NCBI GenBank assembly: GCA_014859685.1
Contig: JACUTU010000001.1
Location: forward strand, 1 to 64,000
Reading direction: 5' to 3'
DNA from: Sulfurospirillum sp.
GTDB lineage: Bacteria; Campylobacterota; Campylobacteria; Campylobacterales; Sulfurospirillaceae
DNA length: 64,000 nucleotides
The notes under the pieces are model-generated. The model worked only from the letters and a program-made list of their open reading frames with translations, searched no databases and had not been told where the DNA came from. Shown piece by piece: positions 45,676 to 56,146 of the stretch; the stretch's first letter is position 1, and the number at the start of each line of letters is the position of its first letter. The translations under genes and the position numbers were made by a program.

Positions 45676-47510
45676 AAATCAGTTGAGACGCCACCATCTT
45701 GCAAGAAGTTTGTGTCAAATCGTACTACTTTATTTCTTCCGCTTTCTTTGGCTCGATACAGTGAAATGTCTGCGTATTTGATAGTTTTCCACAAAGAATC
45801 TGCGTCATCTGGAAAAATACTCACGCCGATGCTAAGTGTTTTGCTAAAGGCTTGTGCATTTGCAGGTTTGATGCTTTGTTGTTCAAAAGTTGTGCGGATT
45901 TTTTGTGCTATTTCTTCGGCTTTATCGCTTGTGCATTGGTGCAAAAGAATCAAAAACTCTTCCCCGCCAAATCGAAAAGCAATGTCAGATTCACGAATAG
46001 AGTTTTGCATAATTTTTGAGAGAACTCGGATCACTTCATCGCCTATATCGTGTCCATAAGTGTCATTTACCATTTTAAAATAATCAATATCAATCATCAA
46101 AACACCAAAATTTGTTTTAGAGCGTTTTGCTTGTGCAGTAGCTTTGTCAATGTATTCATCAAGATATTTGCGATTATATAAGCCCGTGAGCCCATCGGTT
46201 GTAGAGGAGATACGCAAAATTTCTGTAAGGTTTTTGCTTACGATTTCAGGTCTTGCTTCGTTGATATAATTTTCAAAACCAATAAGTCTTTTATGGATTT
46301 CTGCTATTTCATTAGCTGTATTTGCATCTACATGTAAGAGTATCTCGATATCACTACTAACGATAAATGGTATACATAGATAATGCGACGATTGTTGGCT
46401 ACACTGTTCGCAGATATTTGGAAATTGTTCAGAATTCACGACTTGCTTTGTGCGTAAGGCTCGACATTGTGGATTTGGAGTAAAGCAGCCATCATTTTGC
46501 ATGCCATAAACGATTTGCACACCGATGCTATTTCGCTTATCATGTTCTGCTAAGACAAAGTTGTGTAAATCAAATCTTTGTTCCAATACAGTACCAATGC
46601 GTGTATAAACTTGCATCTTATCTTCATCAAATTCGATCGTTTTTTTGAATTTATGCAAATCCGAGATCTCCTTGATGAGGTCTTTGAGTTCGATGAGCAT
46701 ATCTTTTTCATCGCTCCTTTGATGTGCAAGAAAATCTTTGACAGTTGTTTCAATTTGCATGAGTGTATCTTGGAGCTTGTCAAGCAACGAGTTGATCCAG
46801 AAGGTAACATTTTTATATTCTTGCGAGTTATTGATGAGTATAACGCGTTTTGAATAATCTCCCTCTTGAGCACTTCCCATGACTTTTGTGATAGATTCAA
46901 ACAAAACAGCAAGTGGTGAGAGTGAGCGAGAGATGATGATAAAAACTATAAACATCATCACAAGTGAGATAACCAAAACTACAGCAGAAGTCATGATACC
47001 ATTTACCTTCACATCGGAGATATCGATAATCACGCTTATAGTACCCAATACATCGCCCTCTTTTGCATCATGGCAGCTCAAACAATTTGGATTTGAACTT
47101 GAAGAGGCCACATACGGCAGTGTTACACGCAGTTTTGTCTCAGTTGTCGTCTCAAACACATCGCTAAAAGTTTTACCATTTTCCAGAACGCTAGTATCTA
47201 TGGAATCGCGTGAAATTTCATTTTTAAGCCCCACACCAAATTGCTCAACCACCGAGGGTGATCTTGTAATCCAAAGCTCATCAATATGTGAAGCATTGCT
47301 GATTTGTCCCAAAAAATAATCACGATTTGCCATGATTCCATTTACCATATGTGCAGTTAAGCCATCTTTAACGAGTTCTGCTGCGATGAGTGCTTTTTCA
47401 GTTGCGCCTTTAAGTCCGATATTTCTGATGTTGATAGCACTTGCTATAAGCAAAACAATATAGGAGATAAAAATAGTCCCCAATACAATCATAGATAGTT
47501 TTTTTTTCAT
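45672..47510 (-). CDS. GGDEF protein with periplasmic haem-type sensor
   Basis: A 612-residue protein. One N-terminal membrane helix is followed by a periplasmic DUF3365/Tll0287-like domain with a C-L-S-C-H haem c motif near residue 147 and a second membrane helix. A cytoplasmic region with clustered cysteines (C-R-A-L-R-T and C-E-Q-C) comes next, and then a GGDEF domain (R-F-G-G-E-E-F). It probably makes cyclic di-GMP in response to a redox or gas signal. It is the last gene of glnD-glmS-GGDEF on the minus strand, with a 15-base gap from glmS. Confidence 0.87.
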   Translation of the reverse strand: MKKKLSMIVLGTIFISYIVLLIASAINIRNIGLKGATEKALIAAELVKDGLTAHMVNGIMANRDYFLGQISNASHIDELWITRSPSVVEQFGVGLKNEISRDSIDTSVLENGKTFSDVFETTTETKLRVTLPYVASSSSNPNCLSCHDAKEGDVLGTISVIIDISDVKVNGIMTSAVVLVISLVMMFIVFIIISRSLSPLAVLFESITKVMGSAQEGDYSKRVILINNSQEYKNVTFWINSLLDKLQDTLMQIETTVKDFLAHQRSDEKDMLIELKDLIKEISDLHKFKKTIEFDEDKMQVYTRIGTVLEQRFDLHNFVLAEHDKRNSIGVQIVYGMQNDGCFTPNPQCRALRTKQVVNSEQFPNICEQCSQQSSHYLCIPFIVSSDIEILLHVDANTANEIAEIHKRLIGFENYINEARPEIVSKNLTEILRISSTTDGLTGLYNRKYLDEYIDKATAQAKRSKTNFGVLMIDIDYFKMVNDTYGHDIGDEVIRVLSKIMQNSIRESDIAFRFGGEEFLILLHQCTSDKAEEIAQKIRTTFEQQSIKPANAQAFSKTLSIGVSIFPDDADSLWKTIKYADISLYRAKESGRNKVVRFDTNFLQDGGVSTDF

Positions 47511-47525
47511 CTTCTCGTCTCCTTT

Positions 47526-49337
47526 TTATTCTACTGTGACTGATTTTGCGAGGTTGCGTGGCATATCGACATCATTGCCGAGTCGAACTGATATCTCAAG
47601 TGCTAAAAGTTGCGTGATGATCATCATCTCAAAAAATTCGCTCATAGGATGCGTTTGTTGTGAGGTTTTGATAAAATCATCAGCAAGTGCAAATTCTACA
47701 GGCGAGATAGCAAGGATAGTTGCATCTCGCGCACTGAGTTCTTCTACATTACTTTTTGTTTTTTCATAAAGGATCGTTTGCGGCATCAATGCTATGGTAA
47801 AAAGTTCACTATCAGCGAGTGCGATAGGACCGTGTTTCATTTCACCAGCAGGATAACCCTCTGCGTGTAAGTAGCTGATCTCTTTGAGTTTAAGCGCACC
47901 CTCAAGCGCTAATGGATAAAAGATATCGCGGCCTATGAAGAAAAAACCGTGCCCATGCAGGTATCTTTTGGAGAGTCTTCTTATCTTTTCGTGTAAAAAA
48001 TCGTTTACATGTAAGCAAAGTGGGATTTTTACGAGTGCTTGTAACTCATCTTCCAATTTTCCTTGTGTTATTGTTTTTTTCATACCGGCTATAAAGAGTG
48101 TGAGCATCCACAGTGTGATGATCTGCGTTGCAAAAGCTTTTGTGCTTGCAACACCTTTTTCAATGCCGGCTCGAGTGAGAATAGTAGCATCTGCGAGCCT
48201 GACTATAGAAGAATTATCTACATTGCAAATGGCAAGGGTTTTTAAACCAGCATTTTTAGCCATTTTAAGCGCTTCAAGTGTATCAGCTGTTTCCCCACTT
48301 TGGCTTATAACTATAAAAAGTGTTTTTGGATCAAGGAGCGGTTCTTTGTAGCGAAATTCACTAGCTATTTCAACTTGAACAGTTGTTTTTGCAAATCGCT
48401 CGAAAAGATAAGAAGACACAAGTGCCGCGTGGTAACTCGTTCCACATGCACAGATTTTGATAGCGTGTATATTTGAAAAATCAAACGATTGCAACTCTTC
48501 AAATTCTATGGAATTATCTCGCACACGACCCATCATCGTATCGCTCACTACTCTTGTTTGCTCATAAATCTCTTTTTCCATAAAGTAACGATACCCCTCT
48601 TTTTGTGCTGAGAGTTTATCTTGTGCGAGTGCTTTGTATGTGGGGACAATTTTTTTACCCCGTTCAAAAAGATCTAAAGTATTGTTTTGTATCCAGCCAT
48701 ATTGTCCATCTTCAAGATAGATAACCTCGTGGGCATACCCTATAAGTGGCGAATCAGCTGAGGCTAAAAATTTTTCACCCTGCGTGTTTTGAGCTACGAT
48801 AAGTGGTACGGCGTTTTTAGAAAAAAAGATCATATCGGGAGCTTTTTTAGTGATAAGCAAAATCGCATACGCACCTTGTAATCTAGCGATAGTTTGCACG
48901 AAAGCTTCACGAACCTCTAAGCCTTGTGTGACAAATCGTTCAAAAAGATGTACGATGACTTCAGTGTCGGTTTGGCTCAAAAACACTAAACCATCAGCCT
49001 GTAGTTCCTCTTTGAGTTCACGATAATTTTCGATGATGCCGTTATGTACAACAAAAGAGTATTTGCCCCAATGCGGGTGTGCGTTTGTTTCAGTTGGCTT
49101 GCCATGAGTTGCCCATCTCGTGTGTCCTATGCCTATGCCAAACTCTTTAGACTCAAAATTTTGTGTTTTTAATACAAGGTTTGCAAGTTTTCCAGTAGCT
49201 TTAAAGGATTGGATATCACCATTTTGCATAACAGCGATGCCAGCACTGTCATAACCTCGATACTCTAATTCTTTAAGTCCTGCAAGTAAAAATGATTTTT
49301 TTTCAGATTCTCCTATGTAGCCCACGATACCGCACAT
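47526..49337 (-). CDS. glmS: glutamine--fructose-6-phosphate aminotransferase
   Basis: A 603-residue enzyme making glucosamine-6-phosphate for the cell wall. The N-terminal nucleophile is Cys2 in M-C-G-I-V-G-Y-I-G. The glutaminase domain (1-240) is followed by two SIS sugar-binding domains with S-Q-S-G-E-T-A-D-T and the C-terminal L-A-K-S-V-T-V-E. It starts 15 bases after the glnD stop. No glmS ribozyme or leader is seen. Confidence 0.96.
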   Translation of the reverse strand: MCGIVGYIGESEKKSFLLAGLKELEYRGYDSAGIAVMQNGDIQSFKATGKLANLVLKTQNFESKEFGIGIGHTRWATHGKPTETNAHPHWGKYSFVVHNGIIENYRELKEELQADGLVFLSQTDTEVIVHLFERFVTQGLEVREAFVQTIARLQGAYAILLITKKAPDMIFFSKNAVPLIVAQNTQGEKFLASADSPLIGYAHEVIYLEDGQYGWIQNNTLDLFERGKKIVPTYKALAQDKLSAQKEGYRYFMEKEIYEQTRVVSDTMMGRVRDNSIEFEELQSFDFSNIHAIKICACGTSYHAALVSSYLFERFAKTTVQVEIASEFRYKEPLLDPKTLFIVISQSGETADTLEALKMAKNAGLKTLAICNVDNSSIVRLADATILTRAGIEKGVASTKAFATQIITLWMLTLFIAGMKKTITQGKLEDELQALVKIPLCLHVNDFLHEKIRRLSKRYLHGHGFFFIGRDIFYPLALEGALKLKEISYLHAEGYPAGEMKHGPIALADSELFTIALMPQTILYEKTKSNVEELSARDATILAISPVEFALADDFIKTSQQTHPMSEFFEMMIITQLLALEISVRLGNDVDMPRNLAKSVTVE

Positions 49338-49352
49338 ATTTACCCCTCTTTT

Positions 49353-51872
49353 TTAGATAAAAAATTCTAAAATTTTTTGTTTATTTTTGCATAATTCTAT
49401 CTTTTTTTCGATTAAGATCAGGTTTCTAGCCCTGTTTTTAATCGTGACAATTTTAGCATTTGCAACATCTATGCCCTCCGTATCAAAAATACTCATCATA
49501 TATGCCATCATTCCTTTTTGATTTTTAGCGTTGATAGTCATTTTTGCGTATGTTTTTGAATGATCACAATCAAGCTTTATCTCACCACTCAAAATGATAG
49601 GTTTGGTGAGTTTTGTTGTTTTGTTCATATCAAAACTCTCATCAATGAGTTGTTTTATATATTCAATATCATCATCGCCAACCCGTTCGTTGAACTCGAT
49701 TTTAAAATATTTTTTGTCGTCAAAAAGCTTGAAAATCTCCATATTGATAAGATCTAAAAAGCTCAATTTTCCCAAAAGATAGCCAAGGTTTAAATCTTTT
49801 GATTTGATGATTGAAAGAGTTAAATAAGACTCATTTTCTATCTTACATGTATAGATTGTATCACTTGCGGCGATTTTTATAATTTTCATGATTTCATGCG
49901 ATTTGTGTTTGATAAAAAAGAGATTAGAATTGATAAGAAAAGTTTTTCTTTGTAAGCTTTTTGGGAGTGCTTGAAATGCCTCGCTTTTTTTGAGAATATT
50001 TTCTCGTCTGAGCCTTCTTTTTGTCTCACCCATCAACTCTTTTTTATCGAACATCTCCACGGACAGATTGTAAAGTTCATGCAATAATCGGGCGTTAAAA
50101 TTTGTATAAATTCCCTTTGCAACGGAATTAAGATCACAATAAGTAAGAATATATAGTAGTTTCAATACCCTAACATCTTCAAGTTTTGAGATAAAAGAGA
50201 GAATAACCGCTTCACTATAAATATCTTCTTTTGTAGCGATAGAACTCATAAGCGTATGGTGTTTGATGAGAATTTGCCCAAACTTAATGCCCTCATCACT
50301 AAAATGCAGCTTTATGGCGTAAGTTTTAAAGATAATAGCGCCAATATCGCGGTGATCCGCTCTTCTTCCTTTGCCGATATCATGCATGAGTGCAACAAGT
50401 TTGATCAATGCTTTGCCCTCACCGCACAGATCATCATAGAGTGCTTTGATAAAAAAATCCTTGATATTTTCTAAATGATATAGATTTAAAAGTGAGTGTT
50501 TATCAACAGGGTAAGCGTGGTAGCCGTCAAATTGAGCAAGATTGGTGATGCGTTCAAAAGGTTTAATGAGTTTTGAAAGCACACTAGCATCATAAAGCAT
50601 ACAAAAAGTGGCGTAAACATATTTGTTGAAAAATAACGCTCGAAGTTGTTTGTAAATCTGCTTTGAATTTACAGATGGATAATGTGATCTTCGCACAAAA
50701 TCAACAAAACTGATGTCATATTGTAGATTTGCAGAGTCAAATTTTGTGAGTTTTGCAAGAATGTCTGTGATATTTGAAGGATTTTGATGTCTCGAAGCCA
50801 CAACGCATTCATCAATGAGATAGACCCCTTTTTCAATTCGATGTTCTTTTAATTTTTGCAAATTCTTCAGCGAAAAAAGATAGGGCGCTGTAAGTTTTTT
50901 TAAAAATATCTGCGTGGTGATGTCGATCGTATGCATAGAAGCAAGCGTTTTCTCACTCAATTGCACCTGTGCATTTTTGAGTTTTTTGTCTATAAAGCCT
51001 AATTTTTTTGCAATATCTGGGATATATTCTAAGTTGAGTTTATCCTGTTTTTTTCGCACAGTGATGTGCAGTGCTGAACGCACTCGAAAGAGAAATTCAA
51101 GCGCTATGCGGAACTCTCTAAATTCCTCTTCGCTGATATATTTTGGTACAAGATCTTTGAGTTTGGTGATGTTTAAAATGGCTTTTGCTACCCAAAAAAG
51201 AGTATTTGTATCACGCAATCCCCCAACACTATTTTTTATATCAGGCTCCATACTAAGGGGATATCTCGTTCGTCTGTCTTTGTGAGCTGCTAATTTTTCT
51301 TTTATAAATTCTTTTAAATGATAGTTTCGTATCTTGTGAAGTTCCCTTGAACTCTCAATCCAGATAAATTGTGAGCCAAAGAGAAAGCGAGATTCTAGCA
51401 TCGCTGTTTTGATAGTGAGGTCGCTATTGCTTGCTGTAAATATATCCTCAATCTTATGAACGCGATGTCCAAGTTTGATCCCAGCATCCCAAATAAGCCG
51501 AAGCATAGATTCGATAATCGCCTCTGTATTGTAGCCTCGAATTTCTTTGTAAACGATCATTAAATCTATATCAGAATAGATACATAACTCCTCTCTGCCA
51601 TAACTCCCCATGGCGATAAGAGCTATGGGGAGTTGGTTTTGAAAAGGAATATAATTGCCAAAAAATTTCCGTAGGGTATATTTGTAGATAAGGATTAAAA
51701 AATTATCAATTCTTTTGGTGTGCTTCACAAGAAAATCTTTGCCTTGATTTTCTTCAAAAAGTTTATCTAGTGAGCCTAAGTACTTGCGGATATGGTTTTT
51801 AATAAGTTGTGAAATTTCAAATTCACTCGCATTTTTTGCAAATAATTCCTCTATGTGGTAACGCAGTTGCAT
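49353..51872 (-). CDS. glnD: PII uridylyltransferase/uridylyl-removing enzyme
   Basis: About 839 residues. The nucleotidyltransferase domain has G-S-Y-G-R-E-E-L-C-I-Y-S-D-I-D-L-M near residue 90. The HD domain follows with L-M-H-D-I-G-K-G-R-R-A-D-H-R-D, and then two C-terminal ACT domains that sense glutamine. It modifies PII proteins in nitrogen control. I choose the ATG at 51872; the frame extension to 51941 has no homologous character. It is divergent from trpB and co-directional with glmS, where glutamine is the substrate. Confidence 0.92.
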   Translation of the reverse strand: MQLRYHIEELFAKNASEFEISQLIKNHIRKYLGSLDKLFEENQGKDFLVKHTKRIDNFLILIYKYTLRKFFGNYIPFQNQLPIALIAMGSYGREELCIYSDIDLMIVYKEIRGYNTEAIIESMLRLIWDAGIKLGHRVHKIEDIFTASNSDLTIKTAMLESRFLFGSQFIWIESSRELHKIRNYHLKEFIKEKLAAHKDRRTRYPLSMEPDIKNSVGGLRDTNTLFWVAKAILNITKLKDLVPKYISEEEFREFRIALEFLFRVRSALHITVRKKQDKLNLEYIPDIAKKLGFIDKKLKNAQVQLSEKTLASMHTIDITTQIFLKKLTAPYLFSLKNLQKLKEHRIEKGVYLIDECVVASRHQNPSNITDILAKLTKFDSANLQYDISFVDFVRRSHYPSVNSKQIYKQLRALFFNKYVYATFCMLYDASVLSKLIKPFERITNLAQFDGYHAYPVDKHSLLNLYHLENIKDFFIKALYDDLCGEGKALIKLVALMHDIGKGRRADHRDIGAIIFKTYAIKLHFSDEGIKFGQILIKHHTLMSSIATKEDIYSEAVILSFISKLEDVRVLKLLYILTYCDLNSVAKGIYTNFNARLLHELYNLSVEMFDKKELMGETKRRLRRENILKKSEAFQALPKSLQRKTFLINSNLFFIKHKSHEIMKIIKIAASDTIYTCKIENESYLTLSIIKSKDLNLGYLLGKLSFLDLINMEIFKLFDDKKYFKIEFNERVGDDDIEYIKQLIDESFDMNKTTKLTKPIILSGEIKLDCDHSKTYAKMTINAKNQKGMMAYMMSIFDTEGIDVANAKIVTIKNRARNLILIEKKIELCKNKQKILEFFI

Positions 51873-52002
51873 GGCGATCCTTTGCAAATATAATCGTGCA
51901 ATTGTAACATTTGTTTTTGAAGAACAGTGACTTTGCGGCACTTTACATGTAAATTCAAGAAATATGGATTATAATTGAAAAATTATTACAAAAAGGATGC
52001 AA

Positions 52003-53211
52003 ATGCAAAATAAACCTTATCTCAAAGCATTTCCAGATGCAAACGGATATTTTGGCAAGTTTGGTGGAGCGTTTTTGCCACCACAACTCATAGAGCAATT
52101 TCAAAGTATAGAGCAAGCGTATCTTACCATCGGTAATTCGCATGATTTTATCAGCGAGCTTAGGAGTATTCGCAAGCATTATCAAGGCAGACCAACGCCT
52201 GTTTATTATGCCAAAAATTTGACCGAAAAAATTGGTGGTGCGAGAATTTATCTCAAGCGAGAGGATCTTAATCATACGGGAGCACATAAACTGAACCACT
52301 GTATGGGCGAGGCGCTTTTGGCAAAATATCTCGGTAAGAAAAAATTGATAGCTGAAACAGGAGCTGGGCAACATGGTGTAGCACTTGCGACTGCTGCTGC
52401 GTACTTTGGCTTGGAATGCGAAATCCATATGGGCGAAGTGGATATTGCAAAAGAGCATCCAAATGTAACGCGAATGCGTGTTTTAGGTGCAAAAGTTGTC
52501 CCTGTGAGTTTTGGTGCAAGAACACTCAAAGAAGCAGTTGATAGTGCATTTGAAGCGTACCTCAAAGATCCGATAAATTCTATCTATGCAATTGGTTCGG
52601 TTGTCGGTCCGCACCCGTTTCCCAAAATGGTGCGAGATTTTCAAAGTGTTGTTGGTTTTGAAGCAAGAGAGCAGTTTTTAGAAATGACAGGCAATTTGCC
52701 GGACAATCTTGTAGCATGCGTTGGCGGCGGCAGCAATGCTATGGGTTTATTTAGTGCATTTATTGAAGATTCTTGCGAGATGTATGGGGTTGAACCAGCT
52801 GGTACAGGCACAAAATTAGGTGAACATGCTGCGAGTTTGACTTATGGAAGCGAGGGCGTATTGCATGGATTTAACTCTATCATGTTGCAAAATGCAGATG
52901 GATCTCCTGCTGCTGTACATTCTATAGCAAGCGGGCTTGATTATCCTTCTGTAGGACCTGAACATGCGTATCTAAGTTCTATTCAAAGAACAAAAATAGC
53001 CACTGCAAATGATGCAGAAACAATCAATGCTTTTTATACACTTTCACGGCTTGAAGGGATTATTCCAGCGCTTGAGAGTGCGCATGCAATAGCATTTGCT
53101 ATGAAACTAGCGAGCGAGAAAAAATACGAATCCATTCTTGTAAATCTTTCTGGAAGAGGCGATAAGGATATCGATTTTGTTGTAGAAAATTTTCCACCTG
53201 AAAAGTATTGA
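52003..53211 (+). CDS. trpB: tryptophan synthase beta chain
   Basis: About 402 residues. The pyridoxal lysine is in H-T-G-A-H-K-L-N-H, the phosphate loop is [10 protein letters not shown], and [10 protein letters not shown] is present. It makes tryptophan from indole and serine. No trpA or other trp gene is adjacent, so it stands alone here. AAGGA precedes the ATG at 52003, and another ATG lies two codons upstream. Ends in its own terminator. Confidence 0.95.
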   Translation: MQNKPYLKAFPDANGYFGKFGGAFLPPQLIEQFQSIEQAYLTIGNSHDFISELRSIRKHYQGRPTPVYYAKNLTEKIGGARIYLKREDLNHTGAHKLNHCMGEALLAKYLGKKKLIAETGAGQHGVALATAAAYFGLECEIHMGEVDIAKEHPNVTRMRVLGAKVVPVSFGARTLKEAVDSAFEAYLKDPINSIYAIGSVVGPHPFPKMVRDFQSVVGFEAREQFLEMTGNLPDNLVACVGGGSNAMGLFSAFIEDSCEMYGVEPAGTGTKLGEHAASLTYGSEGVLHGFNSIMLQNADGSPAAVHSIASGLDYPSVGPEHAYLSSIQRTKIATANDAETINAFYTLSRLEGIIPALESAHAIAFAMKLASEKKYESILVNLSGRGDKDIDFVVENFPPEKY

Positions 53212-53236
53212 GTCGCTAAAAGGCGACTCTTTATTT
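53210..53236 (+). terminator. intrinsic terminator of trpB
   Basis: GAGTCGC and GCGACTC (53210-53229) form the stem around TAAAAG, followed by TTTATTT. The stem starts at the trpB stop codon. Confidence 0.85.
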
Positions 53237-53297
53237 AGGATATTGTAAATTTATTTAGATAGAATGTGATTTTTTAATTTCATATCGAAAGTACTAC

Positions 53298-54359
53298 ATG
53301 ACTCTTATAGAAAAATTAGAAGCAGGGACTCGTTTAAGTTATGAAGATGGCTTGGCTTTATATGAGCTTGATCTCTTTACTCTTGGCAAATATGCCGATG
53401 CGAAACGCCAATCTCTTTATGGTAAAAAATCCTTTTTTAACATCAACAGACATATAAACCCCACAAATATCTGTAAAGATATCTGCAAATTTTGCGCTTT
53501 CAGCGCCAATCGTAAAAACCCAAACCCTTATACTATGGCGCATGATGAGATACTTGCTATTTTGCAAGATGCTACAAGTCGTGGTATAAAAGAGGTGCAT
53601 ATCGTCTCAGCACATAATCCCCAAACAGGTTTACAATGGTACTTGGATATTTTCAAAAAGATTAAGGAGCAATTTCCACTCTTACATGTAAAGGCGCTTA
53701 CCGCAGCTGAAGTGAATTTTTTAGCGCAAGAGTATCATTTTTCATACGAAGAGATTTTGAAAAAGATGATCGAAAATGGTGTGGATTCTATGCCTGGTGG
53801 TGGTGCTGAAATCTTTGATGAAGGTGTGCGGGATTATATCTGTAAGGGCAAGGTTAGTTCGAGCGATTGGTTGAAAATTCATCAGTATTGGCACAAACTA
53901 GGACGCCAATCAAATGCTACAATGCTTTTTGGACATATAGAAGAGCCAGCACATAGAATCGATCATATGCTAAGACTTCGTGATTTGCAAGATAAAACAG
54001 GCGGTTTCAATGCTTTTATTCCACTGGTGTATCAAAGAGAAAATAACTATCTTAAAGTAGATAAGTTTTTAAGCTCTAACGAGATTTTAAAGACTTATGC
54101 CATAGCTCGTTTGATGCTTGACAATATAGCGCATATTAAGGCGTATTGGGCAACTTCTACAATCAATTTAGCGCTTGTGGCGCAAGAATTTGGAGCTGAT
54201 GATCTTGATGGAACGATAGAAAAAGAAGCTATTCAATCAGCAGCAGGGGCAAAAAGTGCTAGCGGAATGGAGCTTAAAGACTTTTTAGATCTCATCCAAA
54301 CAAGCGGATTTATCCCCGTTGAACGCGATAGTTTGTATAATGAGTTACGGGTTTATTGA
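53298..54359 (+). CDS. mqnE: aminofutalosine synthase
   Basis: A 353-residue radical SAM enzyme of the futalosine route to menaquinone. The cluster motif is C-K-D-I-C-K-F-C-A-F near residue 57, and N-P-T-N-I-C precedes it. The futalosine pathway is the usual menaquinone route in Campylobacterota. The downstream purine permease and phosphoribosyltransferase may salvage adenine or hypoxanthine released by the pathway, which is an inference from position. Confidence 0.93.
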   Translation: MTLIEKLEAGTRLSYEDGLALYELDLFTLGKYADAKRQSLYGKKSFFNINRHINPTNICKDICKFCAFSANRKNPNPYTMAHDEILAILQDATSRGIKEVHIVSAHNPQTGLQWYLDIFKKIKEQFPLLHVKALTAAEVNFLAQEYHFSYEEILKKMIENGVDSMPGGGAEIFDEGVRDYICKGKVSSSDWLKIHQYWHKLGRQSNATMLFGHIEEPAHRIDHMLRLRDLQDKTGGFNAFIPLVYQRENNYLKVDKFLSSNEILKTYAIARLMLDNIAHIKAYWATSTINLALVAQEFGADDLDGTIEKEAIQSAAGAKSASGMELKDFLDLIQTSGFIPVERDSLYNELRVY

Positions 54360-54384
54360 TAAAAGTACCACAAAGGAGGGCATC

Positions 54385-55665
54385 TTGGATTTTTTTAAAT
54401 TAAAACAACACGGCAGTGATGTGAAAACAGAGATTACTGCTGGGTTTACAACATTTTTGACGATGATGTATATTGTGCCGGTCAATGCTATCATTATGAG
54501 CAAAACAGGTATGGATTTTGGAGCTTTGGTTACTGCTACGGCTTTGATCACCATCTTTTCAACCGTGCTTAACGGGCTTTGGGCAAATACTCCTATAGCG
54601 ATGTCTGTTGGCATGGGACTCAATGCGTACTTTACTTTTGGTCTCGTGCTTGGTATGAAAATCCCTTGGCAGAGTGCTTTGGGTATTGTTTTTATTTCAG
54701 GTATCCTCTTCTTAGCACTCTCATTTACAAAATTTCGTGTATGGATTATGCAGAGTGTACCGCATGATTTGCGTCGCGCTATCAGTGCTGGTATCGGCTC
54801 ATTTATCGCTTTTATAGGGCTCAAAGAGATGGGTATGGTTGTCGCAAATCCAGCTGTTTTGGTTGGATTGGGGGATTTTAGTAACTCAAATGTACTTTTG
54901 GGTGTTGTTGGTTTGATTCTTGTTTTTGGATTTTTTGCATGGCATATAAAAGGCGCTTTTATCCTAGCAGTTTTGGCTACTTCCTTGATCGCTTGGGTAA
55001 GTGGACTTGCGGCGTATCCTACGGAATTTTTCTCATGGCCAAGCTCCATCGCACCGATAGCCTTGCAGCTTGATGTTGGTTCAGCCCTTACTCTAGCATT
55101 GCTTCCTGTTATCATCACTTTTTTGATCACAGATATGTTTGATTCGCTTGGAACACTCACAGGCGTTGGTTTCCGAGCTGGTATCTTCAAAGATGATTCC
55201 AAAGAGTTGCAAAAAACACTTGAAGCTGATGCCGCGGCTACAGTTGTGGGAACGCTTTTTGGAACTTCAACAACTACAAGCTTCATAGAAAGTGCGAGTG
55301 GTGTGGAAGAGGGCGGAAGAACAGGACTCACAGCCGTTGCAACGGGGTTGTTTTTCATTTTGACTCTTTTTATGATGCCACTTTTCAAAGCAATTCCAGC
55401 CAATGCAATCTACCCTGTCTTGGTGATGGTTGGTGTTTTGATGTTCTCTGAGCTTGCAAATATCAACTTCAAAGATATCTCCATCTCAGTTGCAACTTTT
55501 TTAATCGTTGTGATGATGCCACTTACCTACTCTATAACAAATGGTTTAGCTTTTGGTTTTATCGCCTTTTTGATTCTGAAAGTATTGAAACGAGAATTTG
55601 CAGATATCAATATAGGCGTTGTCGTATTAGCGGCTATTTCATTGATAGCTTTTATTGTACATTAA
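54385..55665 (+). CDS. NCS2 purine permease (AzgA/PbuG type)
   Basis: About 426 residues with 12 or more membrane helices. Opens F-K-L-K-Q-H-G-S-D-V-K-T-E-I-T-A-G-F-T-T, and has the family N-A-Y-F-T-F and E-S-A-S-G-V-E-E-G-G-R-T-G motifs. It imports hypoxanthine, guanine or adenine. I choose the TTG at 54385 because AAGGAGGG lies just upstream; the frame extends into mqnE without support. It is followed by a phosphoribosyltransferase gene. Confidence 0.92.
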   Translation: MDFFKLKQHGSDVKTEITAGFTTFLTMMYIVPVNAIIMSKTGMDFGALVTATALITIFSTVLNGLWANTPIAMSVGMGLNAYFTFGLVLGMKIPWQSALGIVFISGILFLALSFTKFRVWIMQSVPHDLRRAISAGIGSFIAFIGLKEMGMVVANPAVLVGLGDFSNSNVLLGVVGLILVFGFFAWHIKGAFILAVLATSLIAWVSGLAAYPTEFFSWPSSIAPIALQLDVGSALTLALLPVIITFLITDMFDSLGTLTGVGFRAGIFKDDSKELQKTLEADAAATVVGTLFGTSTTTSFIESASGVEEGGRTGLTAVATGLFFILTLFMMPLFKAIPANAIYPVLVMVGVLMFSELANINFKDISISVATFLIVVMMPLTYSITNGLAFGFIAFLILKVLKREFADINIGVVVLAAISLIAFIVH

Positions 55666-55687
55666 ACTTTACATGTAAGGAATTTAA

Positions 55688-56137
55688 GTGCGTTTTTATA
55701 GTTATGAAGAGTTTAGAGTTGATGTAAATATGTTAGCAAAAGAGATAAAACCTTATGCTCCAGATGTGATTTTGGCGGTTGCTAGAGGCGGAATGACTTT
55801 GGGGCATTTTTTAGCAGAAGCACTTGAGTTGCGAGATCTTTATTCGATTAATTCTGTGCATTATGAGGAAACTAGAAAACTTGATACGATTCAAATTTTC
55901 AATATCCCAGATCTTTCGCAAGCTAAAAAAGTAATTATCGTTGATGATATCATCGATAGTGGTGAAACCATGATTGAGATAAAAAGGATTTTGAGTGAAA
56001 AATACCCACATGTAGATCTCAAAGTTGCTTCAGTTTTTTACAAAGAAAAAGCGCTATTGCATCCAGACTTTGCTGCGAGAGAGGCAAACGAATGGATAGA
56101 GTTTTTTTGGGATTTTCAGATAGACAATTATAAATAA
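55688..56137 (+). CDS. purine phosphoribosyltransferase
   Basis: A 149-residue type I phosphoribosyltransferase. The PRPP loop is V-I-I-V-D-D-I-I-D-S-G-E-T near residue 80, and A-R-G-G-M lies near residue 35. It probably converts xanthine, guanine or hypoxanthine to the nucleotide. The start is a GTG. It follows the NCS2 permease by 22 bases, forming an uptake-and-salvage pair, with a TTACATGTAA site between them. Confidence 0.87.
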   Translation: MRFYSYEEFRVDVNMLAKEIKPYAPDVILAVARGGMTLGHFLAEALELRDLYSINSVHYEETRKLDTIQIFNIPDLSQAKKVIIVDDIIDSGETMIEIKRILSEKYPHVDLKVASVFYKEKALLHPDFAAREANEWIEFFWDFQIDNYK

Positions 56138-56146
56138 CGAGTACTT

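Noticed and set aside
47511-47525. glmS ribozyme or other leader near glmS
   Set aside because: The glmS start is 15 bases from the glnD stop, leaving no room for a ribozyme.
54345-55403. Minus-strand frame of 352 codons opposite the NCS2 permease
   Set aside because: The permease has clear family motifs and a strong ribosome binding site. The antisense frame is an uninterrupted shadow with proline- and serine-rich composition.
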